A stretch of DNA of 64,000 nt, from the NCBI GenBank assembly GCA_025642065.1, contig JAODUP010001489.1, forward strand, positions 31,166-95,165, given 5' to 3'. Origin of the DNA: Paralvinella palmiformis. Its lineage: Eukaryota; Annelida; Polychaeta; Terebellida; Alvinellidae. Under the pieces are notes generated by a model, which was not told where the DNA came from, made no database searches, and was given only the letters and a program-made list of their open reading frames with translations. Position 1 is the stretch's first letter. Each line of letters starts with the position of its first letter. Positions 1 through 12,199 of the stretch are shown piece by piece. The position numbers were made by a program, and so were the translations under genes.

Positions 1-58
1 TAAGTTGTCTTAAATAATTATAACCAGCATTTAATACCGTAATATTATAAATTCTTAC

Positions 59-163
59 ATTTGTTATTGCCTCTTGTCTGAGGCCTAGATGAACCTTTCC
101 TACTCTGAGCACTCCCTGGAGCACTAGGACTCCTCTGCAACATCACAACCCTGAAGTGTAGCT
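59..163 (-). CDS. CCDC74-like coiled-coil protein, internal exon
   Basis: Read on the minus strand this 105 nt block has an acceptor (tttag) before it and a donor (GTAAGA) after it, and is open for 35 codons in phase 1-1. Joined to the exon at 426-824 it continues the coiled coil as KREN-K-E-LHFRVVM. In human CCDC74A the equivalent stretch is KRENKDLHYKLIM (recalled family knowledge). The rest is a basic, Ser/Pro-rich tail (PSAPGSAQSRKGSSRP), as in the family. The gene continues to the left of the window. Confidence 0.6.
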
Positions 164-396
164 CTAAAATACAAATTATTGTTTAATCATAAAACTATCC
201 TGAAATGTAATTCTATTTTCAGCTTGAAACAAAAATCACTTCATCAATAATAAAAAAAGGGTTGCATACAACAATAACCTTATTCAGTACTAGAAAATAT
301 GATGGCTACATGATAAACACTGATTCTACCCAACTTTTCATTTATAAAGTTAACATATTTATTACAGATTTCCTGTACATTTTCTGATTCATACTA

Positions 397-1440
<1,044 letters not shown>

Positions 1441-1504
1441 CTATTGAGTTCAGGCAAGGCAGTAGACAGGAATGTTGCCATACAGTCTGTCTGTGCGTCG
1501 CCAT
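1441..1504 (-). CDS. Candidate first coding exon of the CCDC74-like gene
   Basis: A minus-strand ATG at 1504-1502 opens 21 codons (MATHRQTVWQHS...) ending at a consensus-like donor, ATAG|GTATGT, in phase 1. That phase is compatible with the acceptor at 824. The surrounding 150 bases are much richer in G+C than the neighbourhood, as expected of a promoter and 5' end. No homology supports the peptide, so this rests on splice phase and context only. Confidence 0.33.
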
Positions 1505-1543
1505 CACCCAACCTTGGTCGTCATAACAACAAACAACTACTAC

Positions 1544-1585
1544 TCACCAGGGGGCGGCACGCATTTAGTCACCAGAGGACAGCAC
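1544..1585 (+). promoter_or_regulatory. Two tandem CTCF-like motifs
   Basis: CACCAGGGGGCGGCAC and CACCAGAGGACAGCAC lie in the same orientation with starts 25 bp apart. Both follow the bilaterian CTCF core pattern (CCASYAGRKGGCRSY); the second has one core mismatch. They sit immediately 5' of the putative first exon of the CCDC74-like gene, where an insulator or promoter-proximal site would be plausible. Binding is inferred from the motif alone. Confidence 0.35.
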
Positions 1586-1717
1586 AAGATACAAAGTAAT
1601 AAATAAGTAAATATCGCACACGTTATACACAGACACACAAACTGAAGATTGGACAGTCTATATAATTATGTGCGTTTTATGTTTATTTTTAAAGGTACGT
1701 CTAGCCATTTTTGTTTT

Positions 1718-1749
1718 ATTATATATATATATATGTGTGTGTGTGTGTA
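1718..1749. repeat. (TA)n(GT)n microsatellite
   Basis: An alternating TA tract runs directly into GT repeats. Confidence 0.9.
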
Positions 1750-1924
1750 TAATGGCCGAAATGGTAGTTATTTACGTGGCTTAGTTACCTCAAATGAATG
1801 AGATGCATATATGGTCTATAATTTACTGTTTCACCACGGGGACTAATTCTAAATAAATCTAGCATTTACAATAGATGGCATATTCGGCGGAGAAAACCTT
1901 GTCAGTTCCCTTGTTCGATGAAAA

Positions 1925-2010
1925 ACCCCTCCTACTATAGTGGTCTGGATTCGAACCTCCGACCTCCCGCACAGCAGGACCATGGGTAAGAAAGTCCCAC
2001 ACTCTTACAG
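1925..2010 (-). mobile_element. tRNA-derived SINE relic
   Basis: On the minus strand GGAGGTCGGAGGTTCGAATCC contains a good RNA polymerase III B box (GGTTCGAATCC). The sequence 5' of it (GTGGGACTTTCTTACCC) is a poor A box. It is too degenerate for a functional tRNA; a decayed SINE head or tRNA pseudogene is likely. Confidence 0.4.
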
Positions 2011-2904
2011 ACTATAGTACGTGAGTATGTCAGTTTGGGTGTTACTGAATAATTGAAGCTTTAACTATTTACAATTGTGTAGTAAACAAATTAAAAATTA
2101 TTTTACAAATAATCGGTGCTATAGCCGCATCAAACATGTACGTCTAGATAAACTACTAAAAGTATATCCCATTAACCACATTCAGAACATCTTGATTAGA
2201 GCTGGGGATATATTTACGATCAAAGTTCTCCAGCAAGGCATTGAACTTGGTAAAGGCATATTTACTTTCATAACGCACGCGCAAATGAAACACCAGAACC
2301 ATTGACCTGAAAGAAAACGACCAGAACTATACAGCTCTAGCAGAACGGGTCCGGTTCAATAGACATAGCATATAAATAGCGATTGAAACTACCTTACTAG
2401 TCACAATTAAGTACAGCTAGTATGGAAAATGGGTGAAATTAAACTAGTTGGTCATTTTTTTTAATTTCATCGGGGGATCTTTAAATTTTTCTTTAAGTGT
2501 TACGAGATTTGCCTCAGATCATCGATACAGATATTTACCGTTAATAGTCTGATGGAATACGGATGTCTAAATCATTTTTTAATATGACAGGTGAAGCATG
2601 TAGATATTGTAGTCAGCCAAAATAGAACGAATAGTTCCATCAACATATTTCATATGTCCATATTCAGGGGCTGAACCAAGATTTATCAGGTTGTACGCAC
2701 AAGTCGATTTTGTATTTGTGAATTTACCGAAATGGATTTGTATCTATAAGCTTGCCTTTTAGGATATATTTGGTGCATATAATTATGAATGTGATGTGTG
2801 ATGCCTTATCATTATGAGTAAACAAACACATACTATTTGTGCGATGTACGTTTATTCGGCAAGTTCTAAGCATATCAAATACAGTTATGAGCACCAATAA
2901 CAAG
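2011..2904. other. Intergenic, no gene seen
   Basis: AT-rich sequence with only short chance ORFs. Part of it may be decayed hAT element flanking the dimerisation-domain fragment. Confidence 0.4.
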
Positions 2905-3164
2905 AAACCACAACAGTCAAATAGCGATAGCAGCCGTCTTTGAATAGTTCTGCCAAATTGGATTACAACCTCGTCAATGTCATTGTGAATGCGTAGAATC
3001 GGTAGCGAAGACAACCTCTGTCCTGTCATTGTGTTACGCAAGGGTGTCTTAATTCGTTTCAATGAACTGAAACTGCGTTCAGCTGTGCACACAGATACTG
3101 GATATGTGAGCAGGGTTTTTAGAGCATCAGTATATCGCTTGGAATAACTTATGATTGCAGGCAT
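2905..3164 (-). pseudogene. hAT transposase C-terminal dimerisation fragment
   Basis: The minus-strand frame reads TYPVSVCTAERSFSSLKRIK, then LRNTM and RLSSLPILRIHNDID. This is the hAT dimerisation domain (hATC) signature of 'P.s...ERsFS.lk.ik..lR..m...rl..l..l.i'. Only the C-terminal domain survives; the catalytic part is absent upstream, so it is a dead fragment. Confidence 0.75.
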
Positions 3165-3384
3165 TCATCGTGGTGATTAGATCCTGGGGTGCACCATCTA
3201 TGTCTCATCTGTCCATGCATGCTAATAAGGTGGACAACATTTCATAGCAGTAGTAATTTATTAGACTTAGCCGTTCATCGATGATTCTCACAAGAAACAA
3301 ACATTAGCAGGCCGACCAAATGGCAAATCTAACACGATGCATTTATGATTCCTATGGAATATTTGGAGAATAATGATGATGGGA

Positions 3385-3575
3385 TTAACTAATTGGTGTT
3401 TTACGGCCACTGTTGTGCACATGGTAGGCTAAATATGAGCAGAACGACATCCGGAGGTAATGAAGCTAAGTCAAAGATGAAACACCCTGCATATATGCCC
3501 ACGCCGAGATTCGAACGCAGGTGGCAGTGATCTGTGATCCAACGCGTTACCAGTTAGATCACAGAGGCGCTCTAG
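3385..3575 (-). mobile_element. tRNA-derived SINE, family A, copy 1
   Basis: On the minus strand the head has an A-box-like segment (GATCTAACTGGTAACGCG), a B box (GCGTTCGAATCTC) and then a body ending GGCCGTAAAACACCAATTAG. The same body recurs at 22770-22955 (minus) and, 5' truncated, at 17533-17613 (plus), which defines a dispersed family. Confidence 0.7.
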
Positions 3576-4042
3576 ATAAAAAGATAAAGTTCGGTGGAGA
3601 ATTTATATGTACAGAAAGGCATTGATGGTATCGAACTTACTATTATACAGTTTCTTCTACACTTGTTGTTACTACATCTCAAGGCTATTATACAAAGAGT
3701 ATAGTTAACGCTATTTATTGGTGAGAACACCAATCATATTAGGTGTCTGCATATTTGACAAGGAAGCACTAAAGTACTGGAACAGCGCAGCTGCTAATAT
3801 ATCCTTTGATGTGATCAACGGTATTATTGGTTAGGAAAAATGATCCCCGATTGTTTTACCAGATAGAAATAACGTTCTTAAGTGAGTATATTTAAGGTAT
3901 GAAGAAAATTAATTGAACCTGTGAAACTGATACCACAGAAAATAACCATTAGTTAAGATTATAGAATAATATACAATAATCTTGAAAACTTCAACTTATA
4001 CACCAAAATAAAGATATAAATATGATGTGGACTTCATAAGTG
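3576..4042. other. AT-rich spacer before the Gypsy element
   Basis: No coding signal is visible. A full 5' LTR would be expected here, but only its last 46 bp (4043-4088) resembles the 3' LTR. Confidence 0.4.
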
Positions 4043-4088
4043 CATTGGAAATAAGGTCTTGTTTAGTTTAATGGATGTGAACATCACA
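4043..4088 (+). repeat. 5' LTR remnant (last 46 bp)
   Basis: The segment from CATTGGAAATAAG to the terminal GTGAACATCACA matches 8167-8212 at 42 of 46 positions by eye. Sequence upstream of 4043 does not match the 3' LTR, so the 5' LTR is truncated or replaced. Confidence 0.65.
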
Positions 4089-4261
4089 TATTGGCGACGA
4101 GGATGGAATTAGGACAAACCAATGAACATTTTTATATAGAGTGTAAGCTGTATATCTGTTAATTTATGTGAAACAAACTCCCATAAATTGAATACATCTC
4201 TGTTGTGCTCAGCTGACAACTACGTATTATTGATAATTGTTGACACCGCTAACCAGTTAAA

Positions 4262-4660
4262 GTGCCGTCATACGGTCGTGTTGAACAATTTAAAGTCGAA
4301 AATGACGATTGGATTAGTTACATGGAACAATTGGAATTCTATTTCGAGGCAAACGATGTCACAACAGATGAAAAGAAAAGAGCCATTCTTCTCAGTGTGT
4401 GTGGTTCAGAAGTGTATCGAATTGCTCGGAATCTGATGCAACCAGCTAAGCTGTCAGATACAGATTACAAGGATCTAGCTGAGGCATTGACAGATCACCA
4501 TGCCCCAAACCCATCTGCCACAACGCAACGTGCCAAATTCAATATGGTAATGCGCAAATCAGGACAGTCGGTGTCCGATTTCATTTGTGAATTGAACAGT
4601 ATAGCAGAACATTGTGACTTTGGTGATCAATTAGGGCGTAGATGGCAGATCATCTGTTAG
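4262..4660 (+). pseudogene. Gypsy gag, capsid-like region
   Basis: The reading includes ENDDWISYMEQLEFYFEAND, RAILLSVCGSEVYRIARNL and a segment around FNMVMRKSGQSVSDFICELN. This is the retrotransposon gag (capsid-like) pattern, about 130 residues. It ends at a stop; the next 200 bases continue gag in other frames (GLNHQRTQTRLMD, then KALEIARSYETA), so the ORF is broken. Confidence 0.75.
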
Positions 4661-4887
4661 TAGGTTTAAATCATCAACGAACCCAAACACGTTTAATGGA
4701 TGAAAAATAACTTACGTACACAAAAGCTCTGGAAATTGCACGCAGTTATGAAACTGCTGACAAGTATGTGGGAGAAATCAAGCAAACCGTACCAAAGACA
4801 TCAGCAGAGCCCTGTGTGAACAAACTATAGAGATATTATCCTCCCAATAAAAGGTTTGTTCCTCGGAGTAATCACCACTCTCAGTCT

Positions 4888-5091
4888 GTGCCATCTCATG
4901 CAACCAATCCAAAATCATGTTATCGCTGTTATGGGGATCATCCACAACACAAATGTCGCTTCAAAGATGTCTTGTGTAATTATTCCAAAAAGAAGGGACA
5001 TATGGTTAAGGCATGCAAGGCAAAGTCATGTAAAACTTCATCTGCTACTAGTAAAGCTTATCATTTTGATGGAGCTACTCAGACTGTGTAA
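4888..5091 (+). pseudogene. Gypsy nucleocapsid zinc knuckles
   Basis: The reading holds CYRCYGDHPQHKC, a CCHC-type knuckle, followed by CNYSKKKGHMVKAC, where the second cysteine of a second knuckle has become serine. A basic tail follows. It marks the C-terminal end of gag. Confidence 0.75.
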
Positions 5092-5149
5092 CCTAACAGC
5101 CGCTGTGAGGAACCATCTGCGTCTGCATTCTATGCTGCATATTCATTGT

Positions 5150-5312
5150 ACAATATGAATGTCAAACGAACAACTGTTCCCCCGATTAAAACTGTGATCG
5201 ATGTTGATGGACATATGGTGTCTATGGAGGTATGGGTCGGGATTGGCTGGAAATTCCCAAACTGAATTGGCGTGGAGTAAATATGTTGTGTCACATGTAA
5301 TGTGATCATCTC
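5150..5312 (+). pseudogene. Gypsy protease remnant
   Basis: A DVDGHMVSMEV segment, as precedes the retropepsin active site, passes almost directly into sequence typical of the protease-RT linker (DWLEIPKLNW in a shifted frame). No D-T/S-G-A motif is present, which indicates an internal deletion of the protease core. Confidence 0.55.
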
Positions 5313-5957
5313 TTGGTGCAATATGATGAACTGTTTCAGGAAAGTCTGAGTCAGTTGAAGGGAGTCACTGCTAAGTTTCATGTGGACAAGGAGATCACAT
5401 CACGTTTCTACAAAGCCAGACCGGTACCATACACACTCCGTAGTAAGGTCTCCGCAGAAATAGAACGACTGGAGGCCCAAGGAATTATTGAACGCTTCAC
5501 TCACTCCGATTGGGCTACCCCAGTTGTGCCGGTAGTCAAGTCGGACGGCACCAGTATACGATTGTATGGTGATTATAAAGTGACAATAAAGATGGTTTGT
5601 AAAACTGACATGTACCCCATTCCTCGTGTTGAGGATCTCTACCCAACATCATGTGGTGGAAAGGTATTCACCAAACCTGACCTGAGCTGCGCATATCTAC
5701 AAGTTTCGTTAGATGTAGAGTCACGTGATTTCACCACTATCAATACAAATCGAGGTTTAGATATACCCGGTTACCTTTCGGCATATCATCTGCTCCTGGA
5801 ATATTCCAGAGATGTATGGATAATATATTGTGTGACTTACCTGGAGATTGTTGCTACCTGGATGATGTTGGTTTCTACACCATCACAGGAAGAACATTTG
5901 AAGAGATTAGAGACTGTATTTCAACGTCTCGCTAATGCGAGTCTGTCTCAAGAATGA
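5313..5957 (+). pseudogene. Gypsy reverse transcriptase, N-terminal half
   Basis: The frame contains FYKARPVPYTLRSKVSAEIE, GIIERFTHSDWATPVVPVVK, YGDYKVTIKM and KVFTKPDLSCAYLQVSL. These are RT fingers and palm motifs of Ty3/Gypsy elements (usually fsKlDl..ayhQ). The catalytic YxDD region is damaged after a frameshift (CYLDDVGF in another frame). The RT continues to about 6060 in different frames. Confidence 0.85.
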
Positions 5958-6059
5958 AAAGTATATTTTTCTTGCCTCTGAAGTATCTTACTTGGAACAC
6001 CGCATTGATCAAACAGGACTTCACCCATTGAATGAGAAAGTGTGTGCTATTTCAGGAAC

Positions 6060-6660
6060 CTAACCGTTTGGTGGAACTTCGTTCATACCTAGGCTTGTTG
6101 AACTACTACGCCAAGTGTTTACCCAACATCTCCACGGTGCTGGCTTCACTGAACAAACTGCAGCGCAAGGGTGTTGTGTACCATTGGGGTCCAGACAAGG
6201 AATAAGCATTCCAATATTCCAAGGAACTGTTACAATCATCACAAGTACTGGTCCACTTCGACCCTGACAAGGATACAATATTAGCTTGTGATGGATCGCC
6301 ATATGGGATTGGTTATGTCCTGTCTCATAAAATGCCTGATGGGTAGAAGCATGCAATCGCATTCGTGTCTAGAACTATCACTGATACAGAAACCCGATAC
6401 GCACAATTGGATGAGGAAGGATTATCAATTGTGTACGGAGTTTTAAAATAATTCACTAATATCTAGACGACGGTCGTAAATTCGGAATTTGTACTGATCA
6501 TAAATCACTGCTGGGTTTGTTAGGTGAATCCAGACCTGTGCCAGTTATGGCGTCTCCCAGAGTTCAGCGATGGTCACTGACACTTGGTGCTTACAATTAT
6601 AAGTTGGAGTACCGGGCTGGCAAGGCACATGGAAATGCAAATGCAATGAGTCGTCTCCCG
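6060..6660 (+). pseudogene. Gypsy RT connection and RNase H
   Basis: Pieces in shifted frames read LGLLNYYAKCLPNIS, VLVHFDPDKDTILACDGSPY, GIGYVLSH and AFVSRTITDTETRYAQLDEE. These are the connection and RNase H segments; DGSPYGIG is the usual D-A-S-pYGIGaVL site. From 6517 an open frame gives GAYNYKLEYRAGKAHGNANA, then MSRLPLP, the RNase H C-terminus and link to integrase. Confidence 0.8.
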
Positions 6661-6859
6661 CTGCCTGGAAAACCTTCTCATGTTCCTACTCCTGGTGATG
6701 TTGTCCTGGCTATGAAACACATGGAGAACAGTACTAGCCTATCGGTTGAACTGATTAGACAATGGACTCAGAGAGATCCAACATTGTCTAAAGTGTACCA
6801 GTTACTTCAAGATCGTTGGCCAAACAACTTACAAGTTGATACATCTCTAAAACTGTATT

Positions 6860-7205
6860 CAGACAGGAGATCTGAGTATCGATGACAACTGTGTGTTAAT
6901 GGGTAGCAGGGTGGTGATTCCCCCCACAAGGTCAGAAGCATATCCTCGATGAATTTCATGCAGCACCCCCCGGAATAAATAGGATAAAATGTCTCGCATG
7001 CAGCTATGTGTGGTGGCCACACCTTGATAAGGACATAGAATCGACTGTTAGTGTCTGACAATCGCACATGTTTTACTAGTGAGGAATTTCACAAGTTCAC
7101 GAAAGCGAATGGAATACATACACATTGTTAATATTCCATGTATATTATTTGTTCTCAGCTGGGCAGGCCTATATTGCATGGTCTATATTATTGAGGTGCA
7201 GACTT
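6860..7205 (+). pseudogene. Gypsy integrase, internally deleted
   Basis: In shifted frames the sequence encodes an H2C2 zinc-binding region (ILDEFHAAHPG, then RSYVWWPHLDKDIES and VSVCQSC in one relaxed reading). It then jumps at about 7070-7085 to EEFHKFTKANGI, which normally lies late in the catalytic core. Most of the core between those points is therefore missing. Confidence 0.6.
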
Positions 7206-7851
7206 TAAATGAACTTATAATGTTTTTAGTTAATATATGATAAATGGACATGATGAATATATGGTGAATTGTGTTATGGTTGCGTTATAATAGCTGTATA
7301 TATCATTATATGTATATATCCAAATAAAAATTTTATGGACTATGATAAACTGACATGATGAAAGTATGTTTGTATGCATTTAACTCATATATACCTAACT
7401 GTTTTCATTTAAAAAACTACGCCTTCCACACACAAAGCTGTGAAATAACCTAAACCACGTTAAATTATTTTCTAATCAGCTGTCAAGTGATCGCAAATTG
7501 TAGGCTATGAATTAATTAAGTGACTGGGCTGTGAAATCACTTAATTATTTATTTACAGTTTCAGAGCTTCATTTCCTTCGATATCATGTGTGCACAATTA
7601 AAGTGTTTATTAGCAAAAGAGTGTGTGATCATGTAAAATATAGTACTAGTATTGGCAATTCATTTCAACCATGCGCACACATGTACATGATCACATGTAG
7701 ACAACCAGAGACCCTTTGTTTATCTGATAAATACCTCCGGTCGCTGCAGGCGCCACTGGTTCAAAATTCAACATGGCGCGTCAAGAATAACGCCTCTCTA
7801 TATTTAAACTCTCTGGTTCAATCAAACCTCCCAGGAGACTGATCAGTGAAA
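7206..7851. other. AT-rich 3' part of the Gypsy element
   Basis: Nothing recognisable is encoded here. An ORF at 7531-7842 has no similarity I can name. The block ends in a purine-containing stretch just before the 3' LTR. Confidence 0.4.
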
Positions 7852-8212
7852 TGTGATACGGGGCAGAATAATCCCCTTAAGAATATTGTACACGTTAGAG
7901 GAAGTCTACCTCTGTGTATTTGAGGAACTTTCAGTGATTGCTTGTCTGTACTAATACGACTGTTATTAGTTAGTTAGAAGATAATTAATGCATTTTTGTT
8001 TGACAATATTTAATCTAAATGGGAGGAATGTAGTATTTATGACCGCCACCCATCGTATTATCTGTCAAGTAGGAATGACCTATTATTCGTTTTGTGACGT
8101 TGCAAACGAGACGTCGTTGTGGTGTTCTGTTTTTGTAAATGGCGGTTCAGTTGCGGAATTAAATCTCATTGGAAATAAGCTCTTCTTTAGTTTTATCGAT
8201 GTGAACATCACA
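7852..8212 (+). repeat. 3' LTR of the Gypsy element
   Basis: The 361 bp block begins TGTGAT and ends ATCACA, a perfect 6 bp terminal inverted repeat with canonical TG...CA ends. Its last 46 bp match the 5' LTR remnant. The 5' boundary rests on the inverted ends and is not confirmed by a second full LTR. Confidence 0.6.
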
Positions 8213-8559
8213 CATATGATGTGGACTGCATCATTCCCGGGTTCTAGTTTCATATATGTAAGTGTTACATAAGATACTATTATTATTAGGAAATTTACTG
8301 TTATTGTTATGACAATTTAGTCGAAACATAGCTAAAGGCAACGACATCAAATTATCAATTAATCCAAGTGTTTGCTTAACTACACACGAATATGAGCTTC
8401 TTGTAAATAACTCATGATCTGATCCATGACTAAAGCAATATCAGGTCATATGATTTCAACATCTTTTCCACGCCGTTTTATCATTGTTGGCTCCATATAA
8501 CTTAAGCAATGAACGCTTGAAATTCGCAAGCACTATATTAGTATGTTATAGTATATTAG

Positions 8560-8567
8560 TATATAGA

Positions 8568-8600
<33 letters not shown>
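8560..8600. repeat. (TA)n microsatellite
   Basis: An uninterrupted alternating TA tract between the Gypsy 3' LTR and the next LINE fragment. Confidence 0.9.
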
Positions 8601-8601
<1 letters not shown>

Positions 8602-8731
8602 CCTATGTAATCCCTGTGTTGCTCCGGAAATAAAACACTCAGTTCGTGACCACTTGGTATTTGGTTGAAAATACACCCAAAAACTGAATTAGGAAGACTT
8701 TTCCATGAAACAATACTATTTTACTCAAAAC

Positions 8732-9800
8732 CTACCGTACTATGACTCTTACAGTATGAAATATTAAAAGAGTAGATACTATTCCTTGTACTGTGAAGAT
8801 ATCGTACAATAGATTTACGGACATAAAATTGATCCTGTGTTCCACACTAACCTCAAACTTTAAAAAAATATAAAGACAGTCATTATGATAACGAGGATGT
8901 AGATCTAGTATGAGTCTAATAATTTGGTTTTGTATTACTTGAAGTTTGTCTTTTAGTTTTTGAGTGATTCCTCTATACCAAAGATTGCACCCATAGTCAA
9001 ACGTGGGTTGGAGGAGAGCATTTGCAAGTTTTCTTTCACGGACGCCTATAACTGACTTATGACGACAGATAAATTGTAAACCTCCAATAACCTTCATAAT
9101 GCTTTTGAATTAATTTCGTGTTATTACAGTTTACATTTATTTACATGTTTTTAGCTTCTTTTTTATGTAAAAAAGGATTGATTCTGTTTTCCCTAAGTGG
9201 AGTAACAATTTGTCATCAACTAACAAAGCACTGAGTTTTCCCATGTTGAGGAATAATTAAAGTATCTTCAATAACTTGAACATTTTTGTCAGCAAGAAGG
9301 AGAGCAGAATCATCGGTATATAGATTAAGGGAGCAGCCAATAGAAGATAACATTACTGACGTAGATTAAAAATAAAAGAGGACCCCGAATAAATCCTTGA
9401 GGAACTCCACAAATTTAACTGTAAATAGTGTGGTTAACCGTGCCAAATGCCTTTTGTAAATCCACAAGAACCATACGTGTAAAAAAGACCTTAATCTATA
9501 TTTTTCCATGTGTCAAATAAACTAGATCAATATCAATTGAATAACCTTTACGAAAACCAGATTGACTATCATACAGAATGTTATTTGAGTTTAGATATGT
9601 GTAAAGTAGTTTATACTCTCGTTAATTGAAATGGCGGGACGGACAGAAACTACCCAATAATTATCTTCTGCTGTCTTATTACCTTTTTAAAAAGAAGGAT
9701 AACTCTTGCTAATTTTAGATCATTTGGGAATATATTTTATACAAAGAAAGGTTGATGAGATATGTAATAGGACGAACGATGGTGCTAGCACCACCTCTGA
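8732..9800 (-). mobile_element. Degenerate LINE reverse transcriptase fragment
   Basis: Minus-strand frames give MVLVDLQKAFGTVNH, GVPQGFIRGPLLFLIYVSN and, from 9097 to 8732, ALLQPTFDYGCNLWY with KLQVIQNQIIRLILDLHP. This is RT palm followed by the thumb of a non-LTR retrotransposon. Stops and frameshifts interrupt it, and the endonuclease was not seen. Confidence 0.75.
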
Positions 9801-10004
9801 GAAATATAGCCTGAATGTTTTCTAGCAACTCTTCTATTTCTTTCTCAGAAACCAATGTGAATCAAAACTGTTTTTTCTATGTCCTAATCATGATAAAAAT
9901 CATGACATATGTTTGCCGAATTACCAGTTTGTTCACTAATTCTGATACAATATTACAAAACAAAGTATTGAATATTCAGTGGACCTCTGGTAAGAATACA
10001 TGTA

Positions 10005-10100
10005 TGTGTCTGTATGCAGTGATCTCGAACCATGGTGATCTCGGACAATAATGATATCGGTCCACTGATTGCGGACCTTTGTGATCTCGGACGACTTAAA
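10005..10100. repeat. Degenerate GATCTCGGAC short repeats
   Basis: TGATCTCG(A/G)AC recurs imperfectly four or five times in under 100 bp. No function is suggested. Confidence 0.5.
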
Positions 10101-10699
10101 ATAAAAGTGAATAAAAATATACATTGTGTTCGTTCGTTGATGCTGTCGGTACTCTTGTGTTTATTATGTATACAAATGTGACTAATTAATAAAGCAATAA
10201 ATTATCTTTAGAATGTATGGATTATCGTATCTTTGATGAAATAATTATATGGACGCATCATCAGGAAAACATAATACCTTGATACCATATCTTGATATCA
10301 AATATACGGAGTGGTGATGGCACAGCCTGCTAAAAACTCGGGTCAAGTCTTGTTTTCTACAATGTATTTCTTATTTAATGGACCACGGCAGATTGTAACG
10401 TTCACTAATCCAATGTTTGTCTAATCGGGACTTGAATATATGTAATGTGGGACTGTCTACTACATGTGCTACTACCCGTTCCAATCGTTTGTCACTCTGT
10501 GACAGAATACATTTTGCCTCAAACATGATTTTGAGCGGCGCTTCACTAGCTTGAGGCTATGCACTCTGGTGTTTGATTTCAGCCAGTGAGAACAATTGGT
10601 TAGATTCCAGCCTGTCTATTCCCTTCAGGATCGTATACACCTGAAGCATATCGCCTCGTCTCCTACGATAGCACAGAGATGAGAGTCTCAGGGCTTCTA

Positions 10700-10702
10700 A
10701 GC

Positions 10703-10732
<30 letters not shown>
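10700..10732. repeat. (TA)n tract inside LINE ORF2 C-terminus
   Basis: A pure TA array interrupts the coding sequence between the thumb segment (ends about 10754) and EALRLSSLCYRRRRGDMLQV. Microsatellite growth inside the dead element is likely. Confidence 0.85.
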
Positions 10733-10733
<1 letters not shown>

Positions 10734-10935
10734 CAGACTTCTCAAGTTTGGTATCAGCTTTGTGCCTCTCCTCTGGATTTTTTTACTTCCAGCTTGTCAC
10801 GTCGGAACCTTGGACACCATATCAAATTTCCATATTCAAAATGAGTGCATACCATAGTGGTGAATAGCCTGGGTAATGTTCCCTCATCAATGCAGGTGAA
10901 TGTTGCTCTAACAAGTCCAAGCATTCTTGCTTTGT

Positions 10936-12133
10936 TCATCGCTTGGACACATGCATATGGAATTTCAGATCCTGGTCAATGGTGACACCTAAGTCCTTCT
11001 CCTCTGTTATAGCTTCCAGTGAGGTATTTCTCATACTGTACTCATAACATGAGTTTGTTGAACCTACATGGAGAACATTGCATTTGGCTTCATTAAATTC
11101 CATCTGCCATTTCTGGTACCAGTCCACTAACCGATTTAGGTCATTCTGCAGTTGTAGACAGTCCTCGTGGGAATCTATACCCTGGAAGAGTTTGGCGTCA
11201 TCTGCAAATATCTTTGCACTACATGTGACATCATTAGGTAGGTCATTAATACAAATGATGAACGTAATTAGCCCAAAATCGCTGCCTTGTAGTATGCCGC
11301 TGAGGATTCCTGCCCAAGTAGATAATTTTCCATTCACCACTACACGCTGCCGTTTGCCTGAGAGTAAGTTCTCAATCCAGGTGAAAAGGCAACCTTTTAT
11401 GCCATATGCCTCAAGTTTCTTAATTAATCTCCTATGAGGAATAGCTTTTCTGAGGTCAAGGTAAGTGTCATCCACAGGATCTCCACCATCCAGTAACTCT
11501 GTCCTACATACGGTGACGAGTACCTGAGTCATACACGAGCGTCCAAGAACAAAGCCATGTTGGGCATCACAGAATAGATCGTCATTCATCATATGGTTGA
11601 CTAGCTTGTAATTGACTAGCTATAATTTTACCAATAACTAATGTTAAGCTTACTGGTCTATAATTTCCCCTGGAAAGTTTTAATTCTTTCTTGTGGATTG
11701 GTGTTATGTGGGCATCCTTCCATGCTTCTGGTAGTGTACCTTCCATAATAGACTTACTGAATATTATTTGCAATGGCACCTGTATTGCGCTTGACAGTTC
11801 CTTTAGTACCCGTGGATGGAATCCATCTGGGCCTGCTGACTTGGAAACATTCAACTTATTTAGTTTCTTCTCAACCAGATCAGGACTGATTATTACATCT
11901 TTGAGTGTAACACTTTCCTGACACTCTTTCATAATAGGTATGGTGTCTGTGTCTTCCCTGGTGAACACACTAGTGAAGTACTTATTTAGGGTTTCTGCCT
12001 TTTCATTATCATCACTAGTGAGACTGCCATCTTCCTTTTGTATGTCACTAAGGCCTGTTTTGTTCTTCAGCTTGGACTTGCAGTATCTCCAAAATCTTTT
12101 GGATTGTCCTTCAGACTGCCTGCCAGCTTCCAT
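10936..12133 (-). pseudogene. LINE ORF2 reverse transcriptase
   Basis: Two overlapping minus-strand frames give RFWRYCKSKLKNKTGL, KSAGPDGFHPRVLKELS, EAWKDAHITPIHKK and GNYRPVSLT. A second frame then gives AYGIKGCLFTWIENLLSGKR, KIFADDAKLF (the FADD catalytic box) and LGVTIDQDLKFHMHVSK. The normal GVPQGSVLGPLLF loop is corrupted to GILQGSDFGLITF. A frameshift lies near 11590. Confidence 0.85.
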
Positions 12134-12199
12134 TCAAAATCTGTTGTCAAAAGTTTCTTGTCAGGGTATTGAATTCATTTTCTCAGTAGTTGGACGGAT

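Larger units (their letters stand above)
4043..8212 (+). mobile_element. Degenerate Ty3/Gypsy LTR retrotransposon
   Basis: The order gag, zinc knuckle, protease remnant, reverse transcriptase, RNase H and integrase is the Ty3/Gypsy order. Multiple frameshifts and stops separate the domains, and the 5' LTR is almost gone, so it cannot move by itself. A TTGGCGACGAGGAT segment follows the 5' LTR remnant, where a primer-binding region is expected. Confidence 0.85.

Noticed and set aside
7531..7842. 103-codon plus-strand ORF before the 3' LTR
   Set aside because: No similarity to retroelement proteins and probably non-coding 3' sequence of the Gypsy element.
4021..8230. ATATGATGTGGACT inside the 5' flank (about 4020) and just after the 3' LTR (about 8214) as a target-site duplication
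   Set aside because: The left copy lies before the preserved LTR end, not at an LTR start, and Gypsy duplications are normally 4-6 bp; probably older shared sequence.
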